Shown here: in pieces, positions 1 to 14,395 of the stretch
Numbering within the stretch: position 1 is the first letter of the stretch
Layout: every line of letters begins with the position of its first letter
Source: Microbacterium sp.
Lineage (GTDB): Bacteria > Actinomycetota > Actinomycetes > Actinomycetales > Microbacteriaceae
Direction: 5' to 3'
Assembly: GCF_031180975.1 (NCBI RefSeq)
Contig: NZ_JAPSLI010000003.1
Coordinates: forward strand, 176,434 to 240,433
Length of the DNA: 64,000 bases
The notes under the pieces: generated by a model
Database searches by the model: none
The model's input: the letters and a program-made list of their open reading frames with translations, nothing else
Told to the model about the DNA's origin: nothing
Position numbers and translations under genes: made by a program

Positions 1-1
1 G

Positions 2-57
2 TCGCACATCCATCACCAGCCGGCCGCGCCGCGGTCGATCCACGCCGAGGAGAGCAG

Positions 58-61
<4 letters not shown>
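2..61 (+). CDS. C-terminal fragment of an upstream gene (partial)
   Basis: Reading from base 2, an open frame runs to a TGA that overlaps the ATG of the next gene by four bases (ATGA), the coupling used by several operons in this window. Only about 19 residues are visible, ending in a polar tail, so no function can be given. In related genomes MoxR/DUF58 operons often carry transglutaminase or membrane-protein genes upstream, but nothing here allows a choice. The ATGA overlap is the main support; chance openness of a GC-rich frame is the alternative. Confidence 0.35.
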
Positions 62-1023
<962 letters not shown>

Positions 1024-1025
1024 CC

Positions 1026-2318
1026 ATGGCGCAACGGACACGTCGCCGCGATGCGCCCTGGCGCGCCGGACCGGCCGTGTGGTTCGCGGTCACCGGCGCG
1101 CTCGGACTCGCGGGAGTCGGCCTGATCGGCTCGCGACCGGATGTCGTGGCGGTCGGGCTTCCGCTCGGCCTGTGGGCGGTCGTCGCCCTCACGACGACCG
1201 CGCCCGGGCCGGTGAGCATCGGGATCGCCTCCCGGCCGGATGAGCACGGGCGTCTCCGCGACGACATCCAGGTGCGATCGGAAGCCGAGATCGTGGAACT
1301 GCTCCTCACCCAGTCCGCGCGAACCCGCACACGGATACTCCTCCCCGGGATCTCGACGGTGCGCGCGAGCAGCCGTGCGCTGCACTCCGGCCCCCTCCGG
1401 GCGGTCGAGACACGCGCGCGGCCGCTCGCGGCGGATGCCGGGATGCTGGGCCGCCGCACCCCGCCGATGGGCGTGACCAGGACTGTGCATCCCGTGCGCA
1501 CCCGGCTTGCCGCGCTTCCGCTCGCCCCACGGCTCACCGGCCTGCACGGCGCGCACGAGGGCGCACGCACTGGTCCGGGCGGCGACTTCCGCGACATCCA
1601 CCCCTTCGCTCCCGGCGACGAGCTGCGGCGCGTGGACTGGAAGGCGACGGCGCGGGCGGCCCGACGGCCCGGCGACCTGCTCGTCCGCCGCACCAACGCG
1701 CTGAGCGACGCCTCGGTCGTGATCGCCATGGACACCGCAGACGACCTGGGTGCCGTGGTGGCCACATGGGGGACCACCGATCGGGAACGCTGCGGCGTCA
1801 CATCGCTGGACCAGGCGCGCGCAGCGGCGCGCTCGATCGCGGAGGCCACCATTGCGGAAGGCGACCGGGTCGCCTTCCACACGCTCGCGCACGGCGGTCG
1901 ATCGGTGCGTGGCGGGAGCGGTCCACGACACCTGGCACGACTTGTCGACGAGATCTCTGCCTGCGGTCAGGGCGGCGACGACGCCCGGTTCCGGCGCACG
2001 CCCGTGGTGCCGCACGGATCGCTCATCTACGTGCTGTCGACCTTCTTCGACGGCGCGGCGGCCGAGATCGCCCTCCGCTGGCGCGCGGCGGGACACCGTG
2101 TGATCGCGGTGGACGTGCTGCCCGAGCTGGACCGCACGCGCCTGACCGCGGAGAAGACCCTCGCCCTGCGCGTGCTGCTCACCGAACGCCGGGACATGTT
2201 CCGCGAGCTCGCGGCATCGGGCGTGGACACCGTCCCCTGGGATGAGGGGGCGGCCGTGGCACTGGGTGCGCTGGCGCGCTCGGCCGGGGCGCCGCGTGCG
2301 GGAGCGAGGCGGCGATGA
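1026..2318 (+). CDS. DUF58 domain-containing membrane protein
   Basis: A 430-residue protein with two hydrophobic N-terminal segments (about residues 16-35 and 40-55) and a DUF58 core around residues 183-205 containing [20 protein letters not shown] followed by WKATAR. DUF58 precedes a von Willebrand A-like fold; a MIDAS-like acidic stretch (MDTADD) follows. It lies between the MoxR gene (two-base gap) and a small membrane protein (four-base ATGA overlap), so it is probably the membrane-anchored partner of MoxR. The exact role is unknown for the family. The start ATG is followed by a basic, weakly hydrophobic N-terminus consistent with membrane insertion. Confidence 0.85.
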   Translation: MAQRTRRRDAPWRAGPAVWFAVTGALGLAGVGLIGSRPDVVAVGLPLGLWAVVALTTTAPGPVSIGIASRPDEHGRLRDDIQVRSEAEIVELLLTQSARTRTRILLPGISTVRASSRALHSGPLRAVETRARPLAADAGMLGRRTPPMGVTRTVHPVRTRLAALPLAPRLTGLHGAHEGARTGPGGDFRDIHPFAPGDELRRVDWKATARAARRPGDLLVRRTNALSDASVVIAMDTADDLGAVVATWGTTDRERCGVTSLDQARAAARSIAEATIAEGDRVAFHTLAHGGRSVRGGSGPRHLARLVDEISACGQGGDDARFRRTPVVPHGSLIYVLSTFFDGAAAEIALRWRAAGHRVIAVDVLPELDRTRLTAEKTLALRVLLTERRDMFRELAASGVDTVPWDEGAAVALGALARSAGAPRAGARRR

Positions 2319-2851
2319 GCTCCCTCGACCGGGTCTCCACCGGGCCGTCGGCGCCCGGCGCCGTGTTCGCCGCGGCCGCGGTGCTGGTCGCGTTCGCCGC
2401 GGCGCACCTGCTCGGCGCCCCCGGGTTCTGGCTGGCCGCGGCCCCCGCGCTGTGCGCCCTCGGCACGCTCGTGCCCCGCACGTGGGGTGTGTGGCTGGGT
2501 GCGGTGGCGCTGCTGGTCGTGTTGATCGTGCGCGAGCCGGATGCCGGCCGCGCGGCCGCGGCTGTCGCCGCCGTGCATCTGCTGCACGTCCTCGGCGCTC
2601 TGCTGCAGGTGGCCGGACCACGGGACCGGATCGTGCTGGCGGCCCTGGCTCCGACGGCGGTGCGGTTCGCGATCGTGCAGGGCGTGTCCCAGGTCGCGCT
2701 GTTCCTGGTGACCGTCGCCAGCGATGCGGCGCCCACCGTGCCCCTGGCCGCGGTCGCCGGCGGCGGAGCCGCCCTCGCGCTGGCGGGTGTTCTCTCGCGG
2801 ATGCTGCACAGGCAGCGCGTCGACGGCTTCGCCTCGCCGCCTTCGCCCTGA
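2315..2851 (+). CDS. Small multi-pass membrane protein, last gene of the MoxR operon
   Basis: A 178-residue, Ala/Leu/Val-rich protein with about five hydrophobic segments, and no recognised catalytic motif. It overlaps the DUF58 stop codon by four bases (ATGA), so it is translated with that gene and is probably a membrane component of the same MoxR/DUF58 module. No family name is offered. The C-terminus is short and polar. Confidence 0.75.
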   Translation: MSSLDRVSTGPSAPGAVFAAAAVLVAFAAAHLLGAPGFWLAAAPALCALGTLVPRTWGVWLGAVALLVVLIVREPDAGRAAAAVAAVHLLHVLGALLQVAGPRDRIVLAALAPTAVRFAIVQGVSQVALFLVTVASDAAPTVPLAAVAGGGAALALAGVLSRMLHRQRVDGFASPPSP

Positions 2852-2905
2852 GCGAATACCAGCGCCGTTCCCGGCGCTCTCGGAGCCAGTGTCGGTGGCC
2901 GCTCA

Positions 2906-2917
2906 TAGACTTGACGG

Positions 2918-2918
<1 letters not shown>
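2906..2918 (+). promoter_or_regulatory. uvrA leaderless promoter -10 (TAGACT) and start
   Basis: TAGACT at 2906-2911 is followed by exactly six bases and then the GTG start of uvrA at 2918, placing the expected transcription start on the first base of the start codon. No convincing -35 is visible. A LexA-type operator, often found at uvrA, was not recognised here. Confidence 0.5.
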
Positions 2919-5823
<2,905 letters not shown>

Positions 5824-5824
<1 letters not shown>

Positions 5825-7761
5825 TGGCGGACGTCCTGCCCTACAAGCCGCGGGTGGGGGAGATCCCGACCGACCCCGGCGTGTACCGGTTCCGTGACTC
5901 CGACGGCCGTGTGCTCTACGTCGGAAAGGCCAAGAACCTCCGCCAGCGGTTGTCGAACTACTTCGCGCCGCTGCACACCCTGCACGAGCGCACCCGCCGG
6001 ATGGTCACGACTGCGGCATCCGTGGAGTGGACCGTGGTCGCGACCGACGTCGACTCGCTGCAGCTCGAGTACATGTGGATCAAGGAGTTCGATCCGCCCT
6101 TCAACGTCCGCTACCGCGACGACAAGTCCTACCCGTTCATGGCGATCACGCTCGCCGACGAGGCGCCGCGGGTGATGGTCACCCGCAACCGGAAGATCCC
6201 CGGGGCCCGCTACTTCGGGCCGTACCCGAAGGTCTGGGCGGTGCACGAGACCATCGACCTGATGATCAAGGCGTTCCCCATCCGCACCTGCAGCGACGCC
6301 AGCTACAAGCGCGCCATGCAGACCGGGCGGCCGTGCTTCCCCGGCCAGATCGGCAAGTGCGGCGGACCGTGCTCGATGACGGTGACGATCGAAGAGCACA
6401 GGGCCATGGTGGACGACTTCATCGCGTTCATGGCGGGCGGCGACGAGCGGTTCACCCGCGAGCTCACCAAGCGGATGCTGGCGGCGTCCGCCGCCATGGA
6501 CTACGAGGCGGCCGCGAAGTACCGCGACAAGCTCGCCGCGATCGAGGCCGTGCTTGGCAAGAGCCAGCTCGTGCTGCCGGCCGACGAGGACGCCGACCTG
6601 TTCGGCATCGCCGAGGACGAACTGGCCGCCGCGGTGCAGCACTTCGTGATCAGGGGCGGCCGCGTGCGGGGGGTCAGGGCGCTCACGCTCGACAAGGAAC
6701 TCGACATCTCGGGTCCGGAACTGGTCGACCAGGTGCTGCAGCAGGCGTACGGCGAGTCCGCCGACGTGCCGCGCCGGGTGCTGGTGCCGAGCCTTCCCGA
6801 CGACGTGCACGAACTGGAGCTGTGGCTGCGTGAGCGCCGCGGACGCAAAGTCGAGATCGCGGTCGCGCAACGCGGGCAGCGCGCCGAACTGATGCGCACC
6901 GCGACGCTCAACGCGCAGCAGGCGCTGCTGAGGCACAAGATGCGTCGCACCAGCGACTACGTGTCGCGCACGCAGGCGCTCACCGACCTGCAGGAGGCGC
7001 TCGGCATGGACGAGGCGCCGCTGCGCATCGAGTGCTTCGACATCTCGCACCTCGGCGGAACGAACGTGGTCGCCTCGATGGTGGTGTTCGAGGACGGGCT
7101 GCCTCGCAAGGACCAGTACCGGTCGTTCAACATCACCGAGACCACCGACGACACCGACTCGATGTATCAGGTGCTGATGCGTCGCCTCGCCTACCTCGAC
7201 TCCGACCCGGTGCGGGGCATCGCCCCCGAGGGCGACGACCCGGAAGTCGGAGAGGTCGATGTCACCGGCGACGAGCTCGTGGAGACCACGCGACGCAAGC
7301 CGCGCTTCGCCTACCGTCCGCAGCTGCTCATCGTCGACGGTGGGCAACCGCAGGTGCAGGCGGCCGCCCGGGCGCTGCGCGACAGCGGACATCCGGAGAT
7401 CGCGCTGTGCGGCATCGCGAAGCGACTCGAGGAGATCTGGGTGCCCGATGACGAGTTCCCGGTGATCCTGCCGCGCACCAGTGAAGCCCTCTACCTGGTG
7501 CAGCGCCTGCGCGACGAGGCGCACCGGTTCGCGATCACGCATCAGCGCAAGCGTCGCCGGCGCGACATCACCACCGTCCTCAGCGAGATCCCCGGCCTCG
7601 GCGAGGCGAGGATCAAGGCCCTGCTGAAGCACTTCGGTTCGGTCGCGGCGCTGCGGGCGGCGACGCCGGAGCAGATCACCGAGGTCAACGGGATCGGACC
7701 GGTCCTGGCGACGACCATCCACAACCGCCTGGTGTCTCAGCCCGTCCCCGCGAGTCGATAG
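5824..7761 (+). CDS. uvrC: Excinuclease ABC subunit C
   Basis: UvrC, 645 residues, makes the 3' and 5' incisions around a UvrB-bound lesion. Domain order: N-terminal GIY-YIG nuclease (GVYRFRD then [14 protein letters not shown], residues ~20-45), a UVR/UvrB-binding motif ([18 protein letters not shown], ~225), an RNase H-like second nuclease ([11 protein letters not shown], later [14 protein letters not shown]), and C-terminal helix-hairpin-helix repeats ([18 protein letters not shown], then NGIGPVLA). The ATG shares its first base with the uvrA stop (TGATG), so the two subunits are co-translated. Confidence 0.97.
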
Positions 7762-7788
7762 GCTGGAGATCCAGGAAGGGAGACGACC

Positions 7789-8661
7789 ATGACGGCCGCG
7801 AACGAGGGCGAGTTCCTGATCGTGACCGGCATGTCGGGGGCCGGTCGCACCACCGCCGCGAACGCCCTCGAAGACCTCGGCTGGTACGTCGTCGACAACC
7901 TCCCTCCTCAGATCCTGCGGCCGCTGCTCGACCTCACCGACATGGGTGGCGGAAGCCTTCCCAAGATCGCCGCCGTGGTCGACGTCCGCGGCCGCAACCT
8001 GTTCGACGACTTCCCCGGCGTGGCGCGACTGCTGCGCTCCCGCGGCGGCGTCAAGGTGCTGTTCCTGGACGCATCGGACGACGTCCTGGTGCGCCGCTTC
8101 GAGTCCGTCCGTCGACCGCATCCGCTGCAGGGCGACGGCACGCTGCTCGAAGGCATCCAGCGCGAGCGGTCCCGTCTCGGCCCGGTGCGCGAGGCGGCCG
8201 ACGTGCTCATCGACACGTCGACGATGAACATCCATCAGCTGGCCACGCAGGTCTCCGAGCTGTTCGCGGAGGAGGGGGCGGCGCGGCACAAGCTGACGAT
8301 CATCAGCTTCGGCTTCAAGTACGGCCTGCCGACCGACGTGGATCTGGTGGCGGATATGCGCTTCCTGCCCAACCCGTTCTGGAAGGAAGAGCTCCGCAAC
8401 CACACCGGTCAGGACGCAGAGGTGCGCGACTACGTGCTCTCCCGGACCGGCGCCACCGAGTTCCTCGACGCCTACGCCGCCGCGCTGCGTCCGGTGCTGG
8501 AGGGCTACCAGCGCGAGAACAAGAGCCACTCGACGGTCGCGATCGGCTGCACCGGCGGCAAGCACCGGTCGGTGGCTACCGCCGAGGAGCTGGCCCGTCG
8601 GCTCGCCGACGTGCCCGGCGTCGCCGTGAACGTCCGCCACCGCGACCTCGGTCGCGAGTGA
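7789..8661 (+). CDS. rapZ: RNase adapter / nucleotide-binding protein RapZ (YvcJ)
   Basis: A 290-residue P-loop protein of the RapZ/YvcJ family. N-terminal Walker A GMSGAGRTTA; C-terminal RapZ domain with ISFGFKYGLPTDVDLVADMR, FLPNPFW and GCTGGKHRSVATAEEL. In E. coli RapZ tunes glucosamine metabolism through small RNAs; in Gram-positives the homologue binds GTP or UDP-GlcNAc and sits beside whiA. The start is supported by an AGGAAGGGAG ribosome site. A TAGGCT -10-like element overlaps the uvrC stop, so the gene may have its own promoter besides read-through. Confidence 0.95.
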   Translation: MTAANEGEFLIVTGMSGAGRTTAANALEDLGWYVVDNLPPQILRPLLDLTDMGGGSLPKIAAVVDVRGRNLFDDFPGVARLLRSRGGVKVLFLDASDDVLVRRFESVRRPHPLQGDGTLLEGIQRERSRLGPVREAADVLIDTSTMNIHQLATQVSELFAEEGAARHKLTIISFGFKYGLPTDVDLVADMRFLPNPFWKEELRNHTGQDAEVRDYVLSRTGATEFLDAYAAALRPVLEGYQRENKSHSTVAIGCTGGKHRSVATAEELARRLADVPGVAVNVRHRDLGRE

Positions 8662-8744
8662 TTCTCGCGCACGTCGACGGGCCGGCGGCCTTGTAGGCTA
8701 TTCCCTTGCGCCGCGATCCGGCGCGCAGAGCGTGAGGGAGTCTC

Positions 8745-9737
8745 GTGGCACTAACCACCGACGTCAAGGCAGAGCTGGTCAGCATTCGCAACGCGCCGCC
8801 CACGGTGCGCGTCGCGGAGGTGACGACCATCCTCCGTTTCGCCGGTGGGCTGCACTCCATCGCCGGCCGCGTCGCGGTCGAGGCGGAGGTGGATGCCGAG
8901 CTGCTCGCGCGCCGTGTGGCACGCGACCTCGCTGAGATCTACGGCGTGCGTCCGGAGATCGCCCAGGTGAAGTCGAGCACCGCGCAGTCCGGCGGCGTGA
9001 ACGACGGCGCCCGCTGGGCCGTCCGCGTCATCGGGGCGGGGGAGACCCTGGCCCGACAGACCGGCCTGCTGGACGCCCGGCGCCGTCCGGTGCGCGGACT
9101 GCCGAACCGGCTCACCACCGGGTCGCCCGACGAACTTGCGGGCATCTGGCGCGGTGCCTTCCTCGCCGCGGGGTCGCTCAGCGAACCCGGCCGATCCGCG
9201 ATGCTCGAGGTCGCCTGCCCGTCCGGTGAGGCCGCGATGGCCCTCGTTGGCGCCGCCCACCGTCTCGGCGTCACCGCGAAGGCGCGCGAGGTGCGCGGCC
9301 TGCCGCGCGTGGTCGTGCGCGAGGGCGAGGCGATCCGCGGCGTGCTCAACGCCATGGGAGCGCGCCGCACCGCGACGGCCTGGGAGGAACTGCGTCAGCG
9401 TCGTGAGGTCCGCGCCGGCGTCAACCGCCTCGTGAACTTCGACGACGCGAACCTGCGCCGTTCCGCGCAGGCCGCGGTCGCAGCCTGCGCCCGCGTCGAG
9501 CGCGCCCTCGAGATCCTCGGGGACGACGTGCCGGAGCACCTCCGCACCGCGGGGAACCTGCGACTCGCTCACCGCGACGCCAGCCTGGACGAGCTCGGTC
9601 ACCACGCCGACCCGCCGCTGACCAAGGATGCCGTCGCCGGCCGCATCCGCCGCCTGCTCGCGATGGCGGACAAGCGCGCCCAGCAGGAGGGCATCCCCGG
9701 TACCGAGGCCGCCGTGCCGGCCGGTCTCGACGACTAG
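8745..9737 (+). CDS. whiA: Sporulation/division regulator WhiA
   Basis: WhiA, 330 residues, a DNA-binding protein with an N-terminal homing-endonuclease-like (LAGLIDADG-derived) fold and a C-terminal helix-turn-helix. In Streptomyces it controls sporulation septation; in non-sporulating actinobacteria its role in division or metabolism is less clear. Typical stretches: [20 protein letters not shown] at the N-terminus, [37 protein letters not shown], and the [26 protein letters not shown] start with GAGGGAG upstream. It follows rapZ with an 83-base gap; the yvcK gene that often lies between the two is absent. Confidence 0.95.
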   Translation: MALTTDVKAELVSIRNAPPTVRVAEVTTILRFAGGLHSIAGRVAVEAEVDAELLARRVARDLAEIYGVRPEIAQVKSSTAQSGGVNDGARWAVRVIGAGETLARQTGLLDARRRPVRGLPNRLTTGSPDELAGIWRGAFLAAGSLSEPGRSAMLEVACPSGEAAMALVGAAHRLGVTAKAREVRGLPRVVVREGEAIRGVLNAMGARRTATAWEELRQRREVRAGVNRLVNFDDANLRRSAQAAVAACARVERALEILGDDVPEHLRTAGNLRLAHRDASLDELGHHADPPLTKDAVAGRIRRLLAMADKRAQQEGIPGTEAAVPAGLDD

Positions 9738-9750
9738 CTTCGATCGTCAT

Positions 9751-9773
9751 CCGGGGAAGGATCCCCTTCCCGG
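9751..9773 (+). terminator. Terminator after whiA
   Basis: Hairpin CCGGGGAAGG-atc-CCCTTCCCGG-like with a one-base bulge, shortly after the whiA stop and before sodA. No U-tract, as is usual in this GC-rich genome. Confidence 0.5.
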
Positions 9774-9877
9774 CCGTGTTCGCGTCAGTAGGATGTGAAC
9801 GTCTGCCCTGCGGCGCACTTCGGCGGTGCAGGGAATCGGCAAGCGCCGCGGCGCGGCGCGGATTGGATGAAATCGAC

Positions 9878-10504
9878 ATGGCGACCTACACGCTCCCCGA
9901 CCTTCCGTACGACTACGCGGCTCTCGAGCCCCACATCAGCGCGAAGATCATGGAACTGCACCATGACAAGCACCACGCGACCTACGTCGCCGGCGCGAAC
10001 ACCGCGCTCGAGCAGCTGGCAGAGGCCCGCGAGAGCGGCAACCTCGCGAACGTGAACAAGCTCGAGAAGGACCTGGCCTTCAACCTCGGCGGCCACGTCA
10101 ACCACTCGATCTTCTGGACCAACCTGTCGCCGGAGGGCGGCGGACAGCCCGAGGGCGAGCTGAAGGCGGCCATCGACGAGTTCTTCGGCTCGTTCGAGAA
10201 GTTCCAGGCGCACTTCACCGCTGCAGCGACCGGCATCCAGGGCTCGGGTTGGGCCGTGCTCAGCTGGGACCCGATCGGCGCGCGCCTGATCATCCAGCAG
10301 CTGTTCGACCAGCACGCGAACACCGCGCAGGGCACCGTGCCGCTGTTCCAGCTGGACATGTGGGAGCACGCCTTCTACCTCGACTACCTCAACGTGAAGG
10401 CCGACTACGTCAAGGCGGCGTGGAACATCGCCAACTGGCAGAACGTCGCGCAGCGGTTCGAAACGGCTCGCGAGAAGACCGCAGGCCTGCTGGTACTGTC
10501 GTAA
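9878..10504 (+). CDS. sodA: Superoxide dismutase (Mn/Fe)
   Basis: A 208-residue Mn/Fe superoxide dismutase converting superoxide to hydrogen peroxide and oxygen in the cytoplasm. Metal-ligand contexts are visible: LHHDKHHATYV (first His), GGHVNHSIFW (second His) and DMWEHAFYLDY (Asp and His). ATG at 9878 gives the canonical N-terminus MATYTLPDLPYDY; an upstream extension of the open frame to 9776 is unconserved and rejected. It is monocistronic, bounded by hairpin terminators on both sides. Mn versus Fe preference cannot be settled by eye; the GG before HVNHS is compatible with Mn. Confidence 0.96.
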   Translation: MATYTLPDLPYDYAALEPHISAKIMELHHDKHHATYVAGANTALEQLAEARESGNLANVNKLEKDLAFNLGGHVNHSIFWTNLSPEGGGQPEGELKAAIDEFFGSFEKFQAHFTAAATGIQGSGWAVLSWDPIGARLIIQQLFDQHANTAQGTVPLFQLDMWEHAFYLDYLNVKADYVKAAWNIANWQNVAQRFETAREKTAGLLVLS

Positions 10505-10512
10505 ACAAGACG

Positions 10513-10547
10513 GGCGTCCCGATGAGCGGAGCGCTCGTCGGGACGCC
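10513..10547 (+). terminator. Strong terminator after sodA
   Basis: A 16-bp stem (left arm 10513-10528, right arm 10532-10547) with a three-base loop and one G-U pair, beginning nine bases after the sodA stop. It separates sodA from the glycolytic operon. Confidence 0.75.
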
Positions 10548-10608
10548 GTTGTCCACATATCCCCCGAAGAGAACGCGCGTTTCGCGCACTGAGACACAGG
10601 AGATCTGA

Positions 10609-11619
<1,011 letters not shown>

Positions 11620-11622
11620 TCG

Positions 11623-12837
11623 ATGGCTCTGCGCACCCTCGACACGCTGGGGTCGCTTGAAGGCAAGCGCGTCATCGTCCGTTGTGACCTGAACGTCCCG
11701 CTCCGGGACGGCGTCATCACGGACGATGGCCGCGTCCGCGCCTCCCTGCCGACCCTCAACGCCCTCATCAACGCCGGCGCACGCGTCATCGTGTGCTCGC
11801 ACCTCGGCCGCCCCGACGGCGCGCCCGACCCGCAGTACAGCCTCGCCCCGGTGGCGCAGCGCCTCTCCGAGCTGCTCGGCAAACCCGTCGCGTTCGCCCG
11901 CGACACCGTCGGCGAGTCGGCGCACGAGGCGGTCGACGCCCTGGAGGACGGCGGAGTCGTCGTGCTGGAGAACCTGCGGTTCAACGCCGGCGAGACGTCG
12001 AAGGACGACGCCCAGCGCGGCGCCTTCGCCGCGCAGCTGGCCGAGCTCGGCGACGCACTCGTCTCCGACGGCTTCGGCGTCGTTCACCGCAAGCAGGCGA
12101 GCGTCTACGACCTGGCGAAGACCCTGCCCTCCGCCGCCGGCCTGCTCATCGCGGCCGAGCTGGACGTGCTGGACCGCCTCACCGAGAAGCCGGAACGCCC
12201 CTACACGGTCGTGCTGGGCGGCTCGAAGGTCAGCGACAAGCTCGGCGTGATCTCGCACCTGCTCCCTCGCGTCGACCGTCTCCTCGTCGGCGGCGGGATG
12301 CTGTTCACGTTCCTCGCCGCGGAGGGCCACGCCGTGGCATCCAGCCTCCTCGAGCAGGACCAGCTCGACACGGTGCGCGGCTACATCGCCGAGGCGAAGC
12401 AGCGCGGGGTGGAGATCGTGCTGCCCACCGATGTGGTGGTCGCCTCGAAGTTCGCGGCGGACGCCGAGCACGAGATCGCCGCGGCGGATGCCATCGAGCA
12501 GACGTCGTTCGGTGCCTCGGGCATCGGACTCGACATCGGACCCGACACGGCTGCGCGCTTCGCCGACGCGATCCGCGCGTCGAAGACGGTCTTCTGGAAC
12601 GGCCCGATGGGCGTGTTCGAGTTCCCAGCCTTCGCCGCCGGCACCAAGGCTGTCGCGCAGGCGCTCACCGAGGTGGACGGACTCGGCGTCGTCGGCGGTG
12701 GCGACTCGGCCGCCGCCGTGCGCCAGCTCGGCTTCGACGACGAGCAGTTCGGCCACATCTCCACGGGCGGAGGCGCCAGCCTCGAGTTCCTGGAGGGCAA
12801 GAAGCTACCCGGACTGGAGGTCCTCGGATGGCAGTGA
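11623..12837 (+). CDS. pgk: Phosphoglycerate kinase
   Basis: A 404-residue phosphoglycerate kinase, making ATP from 1,3-bisphosphoglycerate. Visible: RCDLNVPL near the N-terminus, SHLGRPDG, the hinge and nucleotide-binding [24 protein letters not shown] and [14 protein letters not shown]. Length is normal. Its last ten bases overlap the start of tpiA, so the two are translationally coupled within the glycolytic operon. Confidence 0.97.
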   Translation: MALRTLDTLGSLEGKRVIVRCDLNVPLRDGVITDDGRVRASLPTLNALINAGARVIVCSHLGRPDGAPDPQYSLAPVAQRLSELLGKPVAFARDTVGESAHEAVDALEDGGVVVLENLRFNAGETSKDDAQRGAFAAQLAELGDALVSDGFGVVHRKQASVYDLAKTLPSAAGLLIAAELDVLDRLTEKPERPYTVVLGGSKVSDKLGVISHLLPRVDRLLVGGGMLFTFLAAEGHAVASSLLEQDQLDTVRGYIAEAKQRGVEIVLPTDVVVASKFAADAEHEIAAADAIEQTSFGASGIGLDIGPDTAARFADAIRASKTVFWNGPMGVFEFPAFAAGTKAVAQALTEVDGLGVVGGGDSAAAVRQLGFDDEQFGHISTGGGASLEFLEGKKLPGLEVLGWQ

Positions 12838-13619
12838 ACACCCGTACCCCGCTGATCGCGGGGAACTGGAAGATGAACCTCGACCACCTGCAGGCGGTCG
12901 CGACGGTGCAGAAGCTGCACTGGACCCTGAAGGATGCCGGGCACGAGGGCGACTCCGTCGAGGTGGCGGTGTTCCCGCCGTTCACCGACATCCGCAGCGT
13001 CCAGACGCTCATCGACGCCGACAAGATCCCGTTCGCCCTCGGTGCGCAGGATATGTCCGCGCATGATTCGGGCGCGTACACCGGTGAGGTGTCGGGCGCC
13101 TTCCTGGCGAAGCTCGGCGTGCGGTACGTCATCATCGGCCACTCCGAGCGGCGCGAGTACCACGCGGAGAGCGACGACGTCGTGAACGCGAAGGTCAAGG
13201 CCGCCATCCGCAACGGCCTGATCCCGGTGATCTGCGTGGGCGAGACGGCCGAGGACCTGGAGCGTTTCGGCGCCAGTGCTGTCCCGGCCGGGCAGCTCGA
13301 GAAGGCGCTGGAAGGCGTGTCGGCGTCGTCCGACATCGTCGTGGCGTACGAGCCGGTCTGGGCGATCGGCTCTGGGCAGGCGGCCACGCCGTCGCAGGCG
13401 CAGGACGTGTGCGCGGCACTGCGCAAGGTGCTCGCGAACATCCTCGACGAGGACGCCGCGGCCCGCACACGCGTGCTGTACGGCGGGTCGGTGAAGTCCG
13501 GCAACATCGCCAGCTTCATGCGCGAACCCGACGTCGACGGCGCTCTCGTGGGCGGTGCGAGCCTGGTGGTGGACGAGTTCGCCGCCATCGTCCGCTTCGA
13601 GAAGCACGTCGGCGTCTGA
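12828..13619 (+). CDS. tpiA: Triosephosphate isomerase
   Basis: A 263-residue TIM-barrel enzyme interconverting dihydroxyacetone phosphate and glyceraldehyde-3-phosphate. N-terminal Lys in LIAGNWKMN, catalytic His in [10 protein letters not shown], catalytic Glu in [16 protein letters not shown], phosphate loop [12 protein letters not shown] at 12828 lies inside the end of pgk and gives the normal N-terminus; the larger upstream open frame is a pgk shadow. A strong hairpin follows, closing the gap-pgk-tpiA operon. Confidence 0.97.
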   Translation: MAVNTRTPLIAGNWKMNLDHLQAVATVQKLHWTLKDAGHEGDSVEVAVFPPFTDIRSVQTLIDADKIPFALGAQDMSAHDSGAYTGEVSGAFLAKLGVRYVIIGHSERREYHAESDDVVNAKVKAAIRNGLIPVICVGETAEDLERFGASAVPAGQLEKALEGVSASSDIVVAYEPVWAIGSGQAATPSQAQDVCAALRKVLANILDEDAAARTRVLYGGSVKSGNIASFMREPDVDGALVGGASLVVDEFAAIVRFEKHVGV

Positions 13620-13623
13620 GCGC

Positions 13624-13651
13624 GGCGGGGCGGCCGTCCGGCCGCCCCGCC
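13624..13651 (+). terminator. Terminator of the gap-pgk-tpiA operon
   Basis: A perfect 12-bp all-GC stem (13624-13635 with 13640-13651) around a four-base loop, five bases after the tpiA stop. The -10 of secG starts right behind it. Confidence 0.75.
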
Positions 13652-13652
13652 C

Positions 13653-13658
13653 TATAAT
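13653..13658 (+). promoter_or_regulatory. secG -10 element (TATAAT)
   Basis: Consensus TATAAT directly after the tpiA terminator; the implied transcript starts near 13665, about 39 bases before the secG GTG. No clear -35 because that region is the terminator stem. Confidence 0.5.
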
Positions 13659-13703
13659 TGACCGCTAGGCGGACCGTTCGGTCGGCCGTGAAAGGCTTCT
13701 CTC

Positions 13704-13952
13704 GTGCAGGTTCTCGAGTTCGTTCTGCAGGTGCTGCTGGGTATCAGCAGTGTGCTGCTGACGCTCCTCATCCTTCTTCACAAGGGCCGCGGTGGCGGTC
13801 TGTCCGACATGTTCGGGGGCGGCATGTCCGCCGCAGTGGGCTCCTCGGGCCTCGCCGAGCGCAATCTCAACCGGTTCACGGTCGTGCTGGCGCTGGTGTG
13901 GTTCGTGTCGATCGTCGCCCTCGGCCTCATCACGAAGTTCCAGGTGATCTGA
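13704..13952 (+). CDS. secG: Preprotein translocase subunit SecG
   Basis: An 82-residue membrane protein with two transmembrane helices (LEFVLQVLLGISSVLLTLLI and FTVVLALVWFVSIVALGLI) separated by the conserved cytoplasmic loop LHKGRGGGLSDMFGGG. SecG assists SecYE in protein export. GTG start. The stop overlaps the rbpA ATG by one base. Placement after gap-pgk-tpiA is the usual actinobacterial arrangement. Confidence 0.95.
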   Translation: MQVLEFVLQVLLGISSVLLTLLILLHKGRGGGLSDMFGGGMSAAVGSSGLAERNLNRFTVVLALVWFVSIVALGLITKFQVI

Positions 13953-14308
13953 TGGCTACCGGAGGAAACGCGATCCGTGGCACCCGAGTGGGTTCCGGCC
14001 CGATGGGTGAGCAGGACCACGGTTACCACGCCGACCGCATCGCCGTGTCGTACTGGGACGGACTCGGCAACGAGACCGTCCGCTACTTCGCCGCCGGTCT
14101 GCCGGAGGAGGAGATCCCCGACATCATCGACCACCCGCACAGCGGGCTGCCGGCGGGGCGTGACAAGGACAACCCGCCCGCACTGGCGAAGGCGGAGCCG
14201 TACAAGACGCACCTCGCATACGTGAAGGAGCGCCGCACCGAGGAAGAGGCTGAGCAGCTTCTGCAGGACGCGCTCACGCAGCTTCGTGAACGACGCGGTC
14301 AGGTCTGA
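13952..14308 (+). CDS. rbpA: RNA polymerase-binding protein RbpA
   Basis: A 118-residue actinobacterium-specific RNA polymerase partner that binds sigma factor and stabilises open complexes. Family-typical sequence: N-terminal NAIRGTRVGSGPMGEQDHG followed by a compact beta domain (VSYWDGLGNETVRYFA) and a C-terminal helical sigma-interacting region (PYKTHLAYVKERRTEEEAEQ). Its presence supports the actinobacterial assignment. It is coupled to secG through TGATG. Confidence 0.95.
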   Translation: MATGGNAIRGTRVGSGPMGEQDHGYHADRIAVSYWDGLGNETVRYFAAGLPEEEIPDIIDHPHSGLPAGRDKDNPPALAKAEPYKTHLAYVKERRTEEEAEQLLQDALTQLRERRGQV

Positions 14309-14395
14309 TACGGCGAGAGCCGAGCACGGGGGATAGAGCACCGGAACACGACGACCATCTGGGGAGGGCGACGCAGCACTCAGGAGGAGACCCAG

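Noticed and set aside
9776..9877. N-terminal extension of superoxide dismutase
   Set aside because: The upstream codons give an unconserved Cys/Arg-rich peptide. The family N-terminus starts exactly at 9878.
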